DNA of 64,000 nt from NCBI GenBank assembly GCA_023053545.1, contig JAKZAN010000001.1, forward strand, positions 10,064,565-10,128,564, read 5' to 3'. Shown here one piece after another: positions 23,317 to 34,470 of this stretch. The notes beneath the pieces are model-generated. The model saw only the letters and a program-made list of their open reading frames with translations, was not told the DNA's origin and ran no database searches. The number at the start of each line of letters is the position of its first letter. The stretch's first letter is position 1. Source of the DNA: Lepidurus packardi (lineage: Eukaryota > Arthropoda > Branchiopoda > Notostraca > Triopsidae). The translations under genes and the position numbers were made by a program.

Positions 23317-23644
23317 TTATCCTACAGTGGCTGGTGTCCTGCCTTCCCACAGCCAGAGGTGTGCGTTAAAGTCCTCTGTGATGATGTAGTTGCTGTCGTA
23401 GTGTTTGACTTTCTCCTGTATCTCTTTCAAAAGTGCAGCTGTGGATTCCGTATGACGGCGGTAATGGCTATTATAAAGGTGGACAGGATGTTGAGGACAT
23501 TCAGTCTGAGGACCAAGAATAGGCTAGATATATGCAAAATGGTGTAAGGACTGTTGGGGTTCCGCAAAACAATGATTCCTTTGCGACTGTGCCACTGTAG
23601 CATTCGCGATGTTCAGGTCAAGACTGGCTGCATTCAAGAACATG
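23317..23644 (-). pseudogene. Non-LTR (R1-like) endonuclease remnant, part 1
   Basis: The minus strand reads ALLKEIQEKVKHYDSNYIIT then EDFNAHLW. This is the GDFNAH-type motif of the apurinic endonuclease domain of non-LTR retrotransposons, with Gly replaced by Glu. Frames are broken. A hAT element at 23653 interrupts it. Its upstream part (LQANRRNKNAVATYM) lies on the far side at 28686-28760. Confidence 0.65.
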
Positions 23645-24185
23645 GCTGCATGCAGGCCCGTACCCAGGGGGGGGGGGTTCGGGGGGTTTAACCCCCCCCC
23701 CCCCCCCCCCGAAATGTTTCCGCAAATGAAAAATATACGTTTCTCTAGCATATGGTACTTGAGAAGTTTATTTCGAATGGAGCTTTGGTTTTGTTTGACT
23801 GTTTTGAAGCTCGAACAACGCGATAACTTTTCTCCTTTTTCGTATCCCCCTTTGCCCTTTCCTTACCGGAAAGCTGTGCAAAGGAAGGCGAGCTGGAGAA
23901 ACCTTCATATGTTCTTTTTGCGTTGCGTTCCTTCGGTCCTTCGCTGTTTCTCCCCCACAAGTAACATTTTTCTAACTTTTTCTTTCCCCCGTGTTATCCC
24001 CTTCCTGTCTTGCAGAAAGGAGTGGAAAGGAAAACACGGGAGTTTTTAAACGTGGTCGAAGTCAAGCTAGCTCAGTTTCATATCTGAGACTTCCCAGACA
24101 ACAAGCTTAGCGTGTTAGGTCGTATTCGCTAGTTTCTCGATTCGTTACCTCAGTTTAGGTCTGTGATCATTTCACAGGTTGAGTT

Positions 24186-24761
24186 ATGAAGCGCAAAGTA
24201 GACATCAAATCTTACTTCCTACCTAAGGCAGTAAAGGTGGAAAATTCTGTAACACCTGGACCTGGGTGTTCAACTACTCGAGAGGACTTGGCAGCTACCC
24301 AGCAAGAGGCCACAGGCGATTCCAATGGATCGCAACCAGGTACTTCTCTGCTGCCCGCAGAGAATAATATTAGTGTTTCACCTATTTCTTTCGTGTCCAT
24401 AGAGACTTTGCTAGCAAATACTTCTGAAGAAGTAAAAAAGCAGGATTGCACGTCAGGTAGCTCGTCCACTTCTCGGGTTTCCGCTTTTCCAAACGACATA
24501 GGAAAATTTGTTAGCATGTCCTCTGAGCTAGACTCCACTATGAAACTTAACTTACTTAAATCTCCATGGGTACCTGATTTTTCTTACCGTTTCCCCGTTA
24601 CGGGACCAAGAAACCTAAAATTTCAAATTGCCTGGCTTAGCCGTTTCTCGTGGCTTTCCTATTCTCCGTCTGAAGACGGAGCAAGCGGAGATTCTAATAA
24701 CCGAAAATCGGAAATGTGTACATGTGTACAGTACATGTGCGTAGGTTGTTTTATGATGTAA
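24186..24761 (+). pseudogene. Truncated hAT transposase, N-terminal TTF-type finger region
   Basis: A 191-residue frame opens MKRKVDIKSYFLPK, then a Ser/Thr-rich linker, then LKSPWVPDFSYRFPVTG and RFSWLSYSPSEDGA. This is the start of the TTF-type zinc finger of ZMYM/DUF4371-class hAT transposases. After EDGA the family similarity stops where CxxC residues should follow, so the DNA-binding finger is incomplete and the DDE core is missing. The start is the first ATG of the frame. The same protein is encoded at 26572-27147. Confidence 0.82.
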
Positions 24762-25735
24762 ATAAGAAAAATAAAAATAATGATATTAAGAACGAAATTA
24801 CATTTTCTTGTCTATACCAAATGACCATATTCTTTATTTTGCAACGATTTTTCAACAATTTTGATAGAGATGATTGAGGAATTCTTAAATTAACAGCCGC
24901 TTTCCTTTGTTGCAAATCTTTTAAATTCAACCTGTCGTTTCAATGCGAGCCATACCTGCTCTGTTACATTTCTATCAACGCTTATTTTCTTGTTCTTTTT
25001 CTGTTATTTCCGCAATTTTTATATAACCACGCGTCTAAAGCACAACCAACACTGCTGAAGCCTACTCCCACGCTTAGGGAGGGTTCTCAACACGGTTTGA
25101 ATCAGTCCTTTAAAACTTAATTCCATAAACCCGCTGATTCCAACAACCAGGGATCGCAATAAGTGGCATCTACTACGGGACCTTGACTATAGTATTGAAT
25201 ATTTTTTAAGAGTCGCAATATTTTTGGTTCTCTTGCAGTTGATTGGGAGCTTTGAACTGTAGCTTCTCCTTTCCTTTCACTTTCCTTTTTTATTTTCTCC
25301 GTGTTTTCTCGTCATTGGATTGTGTAAACTTCCACGCCGGGTTTTTTACAGGTAGGAAACTTTCTATGTTCGCTTCATTAACAGAACTCGTCAGCTATTC
25401 TGCGCGAGCTGACCGTAGTTGTGGGGTGGGGGAAGGGGAAGCCAGCTCTAAACGGCGTCAGTTCAATGCACAGGTTTCGAGTCGGGTAGAGTTTTTAAAT
25501 GGCCCACTATTACGGTGAGGCCGGGCAACGTCGGGTGGCACTCATGCAGGCAGCGTACGAGACAGGGATGACTCCCCGACGGGTGCTGTCTTCTTCTTAA
25601 AAGATGGCTGGAGTCGCGCGGCGGCTAATTCGTATGGCCGCGACATATTTCTTTATTTGTTTGCATAGCCTTCCCCCTCTTCCCCCTTTTTTCCTTCTCT
25701 TACCCCCGGTGACCGCGAACATCATGCCCCAGCTT
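24762..25735. other. hAT interior without a gene
   Basis: AT-rich followed by pyrimidine-rich sequence (CTTTCC, CCCCCTCTTCCCCC). Small open frames at 25243-25518 and 25604-25933 are not recognisable as proteins. Confidence 0.5.
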
Positions 25736-28121
25736 CAGCCAGAGGTGTGCGTTAAAGTCCTCTGTGATGATGTAGTTGCTGTCGTAGTGTTTGACTTTCT
25801 CCTGTATCTCTTTCAAAAGTGCAGCTGTGGATTCCGTATGACGGCGGTAATGGCTATTATAAAGGTGGACAGGATGTTGAGGACATTCAGTCTGAGGACC
25901 AAGAATAGGCTAGATATATGCAAAATGGTGTAAGGACTGTTGGGGTTCCGCAAAACAATGATTCCTTTGCGACTGTGCCACTGTAGCATTCGCGATGTTC
26001 AGGTCAAGACTGGCTGCATTCAAGAACATGGCTGCATGCAGGCCCGTACCCAGGGGGGGGGGGGGGTTCGGGGGGTTTAACCCCCCCCCCCCCCCCGAAA
26101 TGTTTCCGCAAATGAAAAATATACGTTTCTCTAGCATATGGTACTTGAGAAGTTTATTTCGAATGGAGCTTTGGTTTTGTTTGACTGTTTTGAAGCTCGA
26201 ACAACGCGATAACTTTTCTCCTTTTTCGTATCCCCCTTTGCCCTTTCCTTACCGGAAAGCTGTGCAAAGGAAGGCGAGCTGGAGAAACCTTCATATGTTC
26301 TTTTTGCGTTGCGTTCCTTCGGTCCTTCGCTGTTTCTCCCCCACAAGTAACATTTTTCTAACTTTTTCTTTCCCCCGTGTTATCCCCTTCCTGTCTTGCA
26401 GAAAGGAGTGGAAAGGAAAACACGGGAGTTTTTAAACGTGGTCGAAGTCAAGCTAGCTCAGTTTCATATCTGAGACTTCCCAGACAACAAGCTTAGCGTG
26501 TTAGGTCGTATTCGCTAGTTTCTCGATTCGTTACCTCAGTTTAGGTCTGTGATCATTTCACAGGTTGAGTTATGAAGCGCAAAGTAGACATCAAATCTTA
26601 CTTCCTACCTAAGGCAGTAAAGGTGGAAAATTCTGTAACACCTGGACCTGGGTGTTCAACTACTCGAGAGGACTTGGCAGCTACCCAGCAAGAGGCCACA
26701 GGCGATTCCAATGGATCGCAACCAGGTACTTCTCTGCTGCCCGCAGAGAATAATATTAGTGTTTCACCTATTTCTTTCGTGTCCATAGAGACTTTGCTAG
26801 CAAATACTTCTGAAGAAGTAAAAAAGCAGGATTGCACGTCAGGTAGCTCGTCCACTTCTCGGGTTTCCGCTTTTCCAAACGACATAGGAAAATTTGTTAG
26901 CATGTCCTCTGAGCTAGACTCCACTATGAAACTTAACTTACTTAAATCTCCATGGGTACCTGATTTTTCTTACCGTTTCCCCGTTACGGGACCAAGAAAC
27001 CTAAAATTTCAAATTGCCTGGCTTAGCCGTTTCTCGTGGCTTTCCTATTCTCCGTCTGAAGACGGAGCAAGCGGAGATTCTAATAACCGAAAATCGGAAA
27101 TGTGTACATGTGTACAGTACATGTGCGTAGGTTGTTTTATGATGTAAATAAGAAAAATAAAAATAATGATATTAAGAACGAAATTACATTTTCTTGTCTA
27201 TACCAAATGACCATATTCTTTATTTTGCAACGATTTTTCAACAATTTTGATAGAGATGATTGAGGAATTCTTAAATTAACAGCCGCTTTCCTTTGTTGCA
27301 AATCTTTTAAATTCAACCTGTCGTTTCAATGCGAGCCATACCTGCTCTGTTACATTTCTATCAACGCTTATTTTCTTGTTCTTTTTCTGTTATTTCCGCA
27401 ATTTTTATATAACCACGCGTCTAAAGCACAACCAACACTGCTGAAGCCTACTCCCACGCTTAGGGAGGGTTCTCAACACGGTTTGAATCAGTCCTTTAAA
27501 ACTTAATTCCATAAACCCGCTGATTCCAACAACCAGGGATCGCAATAAGTGGCATCTACTACGGGACCTTGACTATAGTATTGAATATTTTTTAAGAGTC
27601 GCAATATTTTTGGTTCTCTTGCAGTTGATTGGGAGCTTTGAACTGTAGCTTCTCCTTTCCTTTCACTTTCCTTTTTTATTTTCTCCGTGTTTTCTCGTCA
27701 TTGGATTGTGTAAACTTCCACGCCGGGTTTTTTACAGGTAGGAAACTTTCTATGTTCGCTTCATTAACAGAACTCGTCAGCTATTCTGCGCGAGCTGACC
27801 GTAGTTGTGGGGTGGGGGAAGGGGAAGCCAGCTCTAAACGGCGTCAGTTCAATGCACAGGTTTCGAGTCGGGTAGAGTTTTTAAATGGCCCACTATTACG
27901 GTGAGGCCGGGCAACGTCGGGTGGCACTCATGCAGGCAGCGTACGAGACAGGGATGACTCCCCGACGGGTGCTGTCTTCTTCTTAAAAGATGGCTGGAGT
28001 CGCGCGGCGGCTAATTCGTATGGCCGCGACATATTTCTTTATTTGTTTGCATAGCCTTCCCCCTCTTCCCCCTTTTTTCCTTCTCTTACCCCCGGTGACC
28101 GCGAACATCATGCCCCAGCTT
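25736..28121 (+). repeat. 2386-bp tandem duplication, second copy
   Basis: Second unit. It includes a duplicated piece of the interrupted non-LTR endonuclease, the hAT left end (26039) with its target site (26031-26038), and the truncated transposase frame. Confidence 0.97.
26572..27147 (+). pseudogene. Truncated hAT transposase, second copy
   Basis: Identical in translation to 24186-24761. It belongs to the original-length element, 26039-28685. Confidence 0.82.
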
Positions 28122-28685
28122 AACAGTACTAGAAGCTTCATATTTCTCGTTAGTAGTAATTTATGGCAAATAATTATATTGGTAACATTACTTAGTTATC
28201 GTTATTAAACTACTTTAATAATTTTCTGCGTTTTTTATTTTGTTTATGACAATTTATACTATTATTTAAATTTATATGTTTATATTAATATTATGTTTTT
28301 GCAAAATAGTGCACTTCATGTTTATAAATGTTACACTCATTAGCAAGTTAATTTTATTTAAATTTATTGCCGCTGACGTCGACTCCTCGTAGTGGTGGCG
28401 GTGGGAAACACCTCTGCGACACGGGTTAAATACGATGAAACCAACCGGATATTACCTCCGTAAGGTGTAACATGAACCAACGTCACAGTGGCAGGCTAAA
28501 CGTCGACAAAAAAACTCTCGCTAGTTTGAATGTGAAAATTAACTTTATGTGTATATAGTTATCGTCTAATTCTCTACATTCTATACGGAAAACTTGATAG
28601 ATTAAGATGGTATACGAAAAAAATAGGATTTCAAGTTCTCGGGTTAAACCCCCCCCCCCGAAAAAAAATCCTGGGTACGGGCCTG
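28122..28685. other. Single-copy right part of the hAT element
   Basis: AT-rich, then a C-run and the inverted right end. No coding capacity was seen. Confidence 0.7.
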
Positions 28686-28797
28686 GCTGCATGTATGTTG
28701 CAACAGCATTTTTGTTTCTCCTATTTGCCTGTAATGACAAATAACGAAACGAAACGAAAAGCGATGCGAAAAGAGGAATCCACAGAAAATTCATCAC
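28686..28797 (-). pseudogene. Non-LTR (R1-like) endonuclease remnant, part 2
   Basis: The minus-strand frame SLQANRRNKNAVATYM resembles the start of R1-type endonuclease domains (LQANLNR-like). It continues past the hAT insertion at 23644. Confidence 0.55.
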
Positions 28798-29029
28798 TGA
28801 GGCTCTTAATCAAGACTATATCTTGTTGTGGGATTACTGCAATGAAATTTTGCGAGCTTAACGGACCGCGGTTAGCGGACTAGCGGTTAGCGAGGATGGA
28901 AAACGAACAAAGATGTCTGCTTGGGTCTGCAGGCTAGCTTAGCAGACGGGAACATTCCATTATTGGGCAACAGTGAAATTTTAATGTTGCGAACTAGGTA
29001 GACCGAAATTCATTCTTGTCAACAACAAC

Positions 29030-29290
29030 TTTGAAGGTTCGGAACCGATTTTGGGGTTTTCGGATAATACCGATTTTGGAGGTTTATGAAAATACCCATT
29101 TAGGGAAACAGGCTGCTCATTTTGGGGAAAGGTTACCCTTACTAGGTATGCGTTATTCCTAATTGGGGGTCCCACTCACTTTGGGCTACAGCTACCTGTT
29201 TTGAGTGCTGGTTCCCCGTTGCTGAGAGGGAGAAACCTATCTTTGGGGAAAGGTACCCATCTTGAGTAGTAACTACTAATGTTAGCATGT
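29030..29290. repeat. Very degenerate minisatellite, ~20-25 bp period
   Basis: Successive phrases such as CCGATTTTGGGG, CCGATTTTGGAGG, CATTTTGGGGAAAGG and ATCTTTGGGGAAAGG recur every 20-25 bases with heavy divergence. Confidence 0.5.
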
Positions 29291-29494
29291 CTTTATATAC
29301 CTGTTTTAGGTACCCTTTTTAAAAGTGCATATGAAGTCGTCATATGTATAAACATTGTTTACATGAGCAGGGAGGAGGGGTAAGAGGAATAAAGAAGGGG
29401 GAAAAGGAAAAGATATTTGAAATGTGTGCAAGGTTGGGGAAAGTGATCACGTATATTGGTACTTAGAATTAGACGCTTGGTTAGGTTTTCTTCG

Positions 29495-29687
29495 TTATGT
29501 TGCTGCGGTTGCCGATTTTACAAGAAGAGATAAGGTTTCGTATAGTTCGGGGTTTGTCAGTACAGTTACGATGTTGAGGTGCAGTTTTAGGGAACGTAGC
29601 CTCCTGAGCAGTACTGTTATCTCTTTATTGAGTCTACGGCATTTGAACAGGAGATGAATGAGGTCTTGTCTTGACCGAATCTTGACA
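29495..29687 (-). pseudogene. 3' end of a non-LTR retrotransposon ORF2
   Basis: The minus strand reads RQDLIHLLFKCRRLNKEIT then LHLNIVTVLTNPELYETL to a TAA at 29495. The layout, with a Cys in HLLFKC, a leucine-rich middle and an LL-rich end, is that of the C-terminus of jockey/R1-type polymerases. Only about 60 codons remain. Confidence 0.45.
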
Positions 29688-30391
29688 AGTGCTCATATCC
29701 GAGTCATCTTTTGAAATCCTCTTGAGGCAGGTCTTGGTCGAGAAATGGGTGGTCCTCACTTGAATAATTGTAGAGGTGATGTTCCGAGGCAATTATAGAG
29801 ATGGAATTATGAAATGAAATTATGAGATGAAATTATGAGATGAAATTATACAATGCAAGGCAATACTCCAAGGCAATCGGGGAGTTGTGTGGATACCACA
29901 TAGAGTAATAATAAATAGAGAGAACATTGAGGCCTTTCCTTACGGAAAGTTTGTTACCACTTTCGAGAGCCCCAGGCTAACCCCATGAGAGGAGGTTGGC
30001 CAGAACTTCTTGGGACAGCGGGAACTACGAAAAACGGAGTTGAGCTGTAAATCGATACCAAATGGACTCGATCGATTTCTTTGCCTTAGCGGAGACCAAG
30101 CGGGAAATTTTTAAACATTAATCCGAACTATAACCGGATCATAGCGACCATTTAGAAAATGCACATATTTATATAATATAACGAGTATGTATAGAATAAA
30201 AACAAAAAGTCGATACATGAAAAAAAAGGGTTGGGGGTTACAAAAAATGGGTTTTGACATTGCAAGCATAGGAATTTCCGACATAGGGATACGGAGGATT
30301 GATTTTACTCTTGGTATGTCAATGTTAACATTTGAAACATTTTGTAAACATTTCAAAATTATAAGTGAGGTTAATTTAAGGATTATACATG
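29688..30391. other. No gene seen; small tandem repeat
   Basis: A 14-bp unit (GAAATTATGAGATG) repeats about three times at 29808-29850. Otherwise nothing is recognisable. Confidence 0.5.
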
Positions 30392-33300
30392 TCAGTTTCC
30401 ACTGAATATGGTGCATTTCTTGTTCACCTGCCTTAAAGTTCCAGAGTGCGTTTGGCTATTACGGGCGCGTGCGTAATGGTACAGTCTGGTGTTTAAATAT
30501 TTTCTTACAACAAGACTAACAAAAAGTCGCCCATGTTTGTCCTGTCCTGACAACTGATTATCATGCTCGACAAGTGCTTTCAATATATCTCCCTTTTCTT
30601 GGCAATTCTCAAACACGTAACTAACGATAGACTCTTCCAGTCTTTCCACTGCTGGAATACTGTTGGGTGTTGAGGCTAAGATCGTTCGAAAAAAGCGTTC
30701 GCATAAACGACAAAGAAAGTGCACTAAGGCGCTTGGTCTGCAAAGGCCGCTGTTTGTGTTACTGTAACTTTTTACAGCTATTAAATCTGTGCGACAGTCT
30801 CCAGAAACTTCCTCACACAGGATAAAACTACGGCATTGTACACACGAAAGCGATTTCAGGTCTAACAATTTTTTTGCCACAAAACCTCCAACATAAAAGA
30901 TTACGTCTTCGGCAAAAAGACTGAAGCAATCAGTATCAGAATATTCTAGATACTCGTGGTCCGGTTGTTTTTCAAGACTAGCCAATGCAGCGAATTTCTC
31001 GCGCAGCGGATTACAAATGATTAAATCCTGCTTTTCTGCTTCTTTGCGCAGTTTGTTTGCTATAGAGAAAAGAAACTTGAAGGGTTCTTCTGGAGTACAG
31101 TTACCACTTTCAATAGATTTAATTTCATTCCTAACCAAAAGCTTAATGTAGGCGGAACAGAACTGTGTTGCAGTTGGATTATATCATTAAACCCCCCTTT
31201 GCAACGGATCATTCCGAAAAACATTTCTAAATGATCCTGGCTAAACGCATAGGTGTGCAAATATTGCATCGTACCATTTTCTATCAAGTAGTTGTACAAA
31301 CCTCGAACACTTTGCATACAAATTAAAAACCCTAAAAATCCTGTTTTTCGGCCACTGTTCAAAATACAACGCGGCTCTTTGTCGTGTGAATCGCAAATAT
31401 ACAGCTTCTCAATTAAACTTTCTATTTCTTCAAAGCGGGAAAAAATTGCATTGGAATTTTGTTTCATTAATGCTCCTTTAAATGACGGAGCATTAGAAAA
31501 ATGACTATTTAAAACATCAAAAAGATCGTTAATGGCCAAAAGGAACAACTCAGTGTGGGCCGAATCAGCAAATTCATGAATACCATTCACCCGACAATGC
31601 TCTAAACTTTTCGATACAGATGTACTAAAAACCTGTGCAGCTAATTTAACTTTCATTTTCTGCTTTTGAAAATTGACATGAGCATCTCTGAGTCGATTTG
31701 CCGACACGAGGCCTTCACGTTTTTGAAGTTCGTGAAGCGCTTCAATGTACTGTACTTCCAGCTTATTTTGCTCTTACTATTGCCAATATGTAGTTCTCTT
31801 TTTTCGCTAAGTGTGTTCCGGACCAGTTTTAACATGTGGCTGGGATCAGGAAAAATGAATACTATTTTGTTGGCGTCTGATGGATGCTCGAAGAACGAAG
31901 TGCGATACGGATGACTCGGGAAAGCTCCTAGTTTCTTAGCCATTGACATATTGGCCTGAGTTCCATCAAACGTCAGGGATACTATTTCAATTCCATTTTC
32001 GTGGAGAATCATTAATGACCTTATTACAAGGTTCTTTTTTTCATCTGCGTTAAGTCCTGCAGTTAAAAAATACCCTATTGGAAGCTTCCATCCCTCATTT
32101 AGACAGGACACCATAAAGACTAACGCTTCGCTAGCTTCTGGTAGACTGTCGTCGTCGATATGGTCACCCATATCAATTCTACCGACAAATCTTTTTTTGT
32201 TCTGGTCATATTCGACGTGATTGCGGATATGCATCTCGTCAAATATGAGAGAGCAGTACATGGTTTTGTCTGGGCTTTGTCTTTTCTTTTCTTCCCAAAC
32301 GCAAAGTGCATGATTCGTAAAACCAGGGGAGCCGTCAAGACTTCTGTACCATTTTACGATAGTTTTCGGATGAGGCAAAACATTTAGTAGCTTAGTTCTA
32401 ACATATTCGTAGGCTCTCACGGAGTGGAAGTGTAGAGTGGTTGCGAAAACTTTCAGTTCATCACTAAATTGCAGCCTAGAGCCTTTATTGCCTTTCTTCA
32501 GCAAACTGGTCAAAAGTTTGCCAGCAACTGTCCCAGACAAGCAGCTATTTATTGCTTCCACTCCAGCCTCCGATAAGCCCTCTCTTTTTAATTCCTCAAC
32601 CATTGTTTGTAGATAATTAATTTTTACCGAAGCTCTTCTATTTTTCATTCTAAGTGCACGAATATGCCTGTGTTTTGTTTTTTGCTGAACTTGTTGAAGT
32701 TGAAGCTGTTTTAACAACCTTTCCTCACTGTTAAAAAGGGGTCCGAAAACCGCTACTTAAAGTGCTTCACTTGCTGCATACAAGCTGCACTTTCTGCAAT
32801 GCCTGCTTCGTAAAGCGCACATAGGAAAAAAGAGAGAGTAAAAAGCTGCACTTTTGGCAGCTCCAGTTTTCACCTTCTGCAGTGCCTGCTTCAGAATGCG
32901 GCTACGGGGGAAAAGAGAGGAAAAGGCTGCACTTTTAGCAGTTCCGTTTTACACTTTTCTGCAGTGCTTGTTTCATAATGCGCACATAGGAAAAAAGAGA
33001 GTAAAAAAGCTAAAAAGTAACCAAAACAAAGTAACCACGGGAAGAAATAATGGAATATATAATAATATAAAAAAATATATATAAAAACAAGGCAGTCTTA
33101 GCCTAATCACATAAACGTTACATAAGTAAATAAGACTGACATTTGATAAGTTTGTTGTCATTTCTAGTGAAGTTCTAACATGATAGTTACATAGGTGTGG
33201 CAACGCTGCCTACCGGTGGGAAAACCAGGAAAAATTTTTCAGTGTTGCTGCGAAAGGCGTTTTGAAGACCCGTGTTTGACCCGTTTTACACTTGTTTCTG

Positions 33301-33401
33301 TAAATATCTTTAAATTTATTAATCTTATTAGATATAGGTTGAATATATTTGTATAGTTTTGACAGAGTTAGAAAAACCTTGCGTGCCTAAAAGTACGGAA
33401 A

Positions 33402-33960
33402 ATGGTAGACGAGAACAAGCTAGTTTTTGTCGAGTTAGACCATGCGATTTCCGAGGAGACGGACGAATTCGAAGTTAAATAAAGCATAAGGAGTTCGACA
33501 ATGAATCAGGTAGTTCAAGTTAGAAAAAAATAACTAGCATTCATCACCAACTCCAATTTTAGAAGTGGCTTCTCGCCTTGTTTTGGAAATTCTTCCTCGC
33601 ATGCTCATGGGGCAAAAGAAGGATAGGAACGCATGGAGACATTTATTTGACATACGAGAGGTAACTGAACGTTTCTTTGGTTGAGAAGTCTGTGTAACAT
33701 TGTTTTCTCTTTTTGAAAGGAATCCGCAAACCTGCTTGATTCAGTTTCTGAAATAAAAAGAGGCCCACCTTTTATAATTGCAGTGGGATCCGACTTATCA
33801 GTAGTTGTGGATGGGAGTGAACCCATCTACATCGGTAATAGCTCAGCAGAAGCAGTAACGGTATTGATGGCGGCGTATTACGTCTTTGACATAAAATACT
33901 CCTCTTACGTGAAGCCAACTCTATTATTTCTACAATCGGAATGACTCGGATTTAAAGATA
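33402..33960 (+). pseudogene. Passenger gene of CACTA copy A, function unknown
   Basis: Three exon pieces can be read. The first is MVDENKLVFVELDHA from 33402. The second, after an intron, is VASRLVLEILPRMLMG. The third starts at about 33720: PPFIIAVGSDLSVVVDG, then EAVTVLMAAYYVF and KPTLLFLQSE. The last module resembles a domain I have seen in many uncharacterised animal proteins of repeat origin. Exon 1 meets an in-frame TAA in both CACTA copies, and this copy also has TGA at 33943 where copy B has TGC. Probably non-functional here. Confidence 0.45.
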
Positions 33961-34299
33961 AGGAAACGCAAATGTGCGTTTCGCTGGTATCGTTCTTGCC
34001 TTTCCTCACAGAGGCAAAACCATGTCTCGAAAGTCCGTAGTCGTCCGCCTGGAGTTTCTAATGTTCGTTGTTCTAATGTTCGTTGTTCTAATGTTTCGTA
34101 GTTTCTAATGTTCGTAAAACATCGTTGTACGTTTTGTACGTTTGTATTTTTACGTTTATGGTTTATTTGTAGTTCAGCTTATTTTTTGTTGCTTGTTATT
34201 GTTTTTTGTTTTGTTGTTTGCAACACAAAATGACAAAAAAAGAAATAAATGAATTTCACTTACTGCACATTAAGATTTACGTTATTGAAGCCCGAGTAC

Positions 34300-34470
34300 T
34301 TCTAGAAGTAGAGTTTCCGAAGTGCACTTTTAGAAGCCCAACGACTTCAAAAAGTGAAGATTTCAAACTGCAATTTTAGAAGCCAGACGGCTTCTAAAAC
34401 TGCAGATTCGAAAGTTCACTTTTAGAAGCTCGACGACTTCTAAAAGTGCAGTTCGGAAGCTGCTGTTATT
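34300..34470. repeat. Subterminal hairpin array of CACTA copy A
   Basis: Alternating CTTTTAGAAGC and GCTTCTAAAAG words make at least three imperfect hairpins with stems of 10-12 bp. They are mirrored in copy B at about 37370-37530. Likely transposase-binding repeats. Confidence 0.6.

Larger units (their letters stand above)
23350..25735 (+). repeat. 2386-bp tandem duplication, first copy
   Basis: This is duplicated head-to-tail at 25736-28121. Every open frame recurs with a constant offset of 2386. The unit starts about 300 bp outside the hAT element and ends inside it. The copies are almost identical. The visible difference is the homopolymer pair near 23670 and 26055 (11 G and 19 C here, 14 G and 16 C there). 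Confidence 0.97.
23653..28685 (+). mobile_element. Non-autonomous hAT element enlarged by tandem duplication
   Basis: The left end is CAGGCCCGTACCCAGG at 23653 and the right end is its inverted copy at 28670-28685. A perfect 8-bp duplication, GCTGCATG, flanks it at 23645-23652 and 28686-28693. The tandem duplication repeated the left end and target flank, so 26039-28685 (2647 bp) represents the original element. It encodes only the N-terminal part of a transposase. Confidence 0.92.

Noticed and set aside
23609-24049. 146-codon frame over the G/C homopolymers
   Set aside because: Its Gly/Pro stretch is a translation of the G and C runs at the transposon end. It stays open in both copies only because the total run length is constant.
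25243-25518. 91-codon frame inside the hAT duplicate (also 27629-27904)
   Set aside because: Hydrophobic and pyrimidine-driven composition, with no similarity to transposase. It is duplicated only because the whole segment is.
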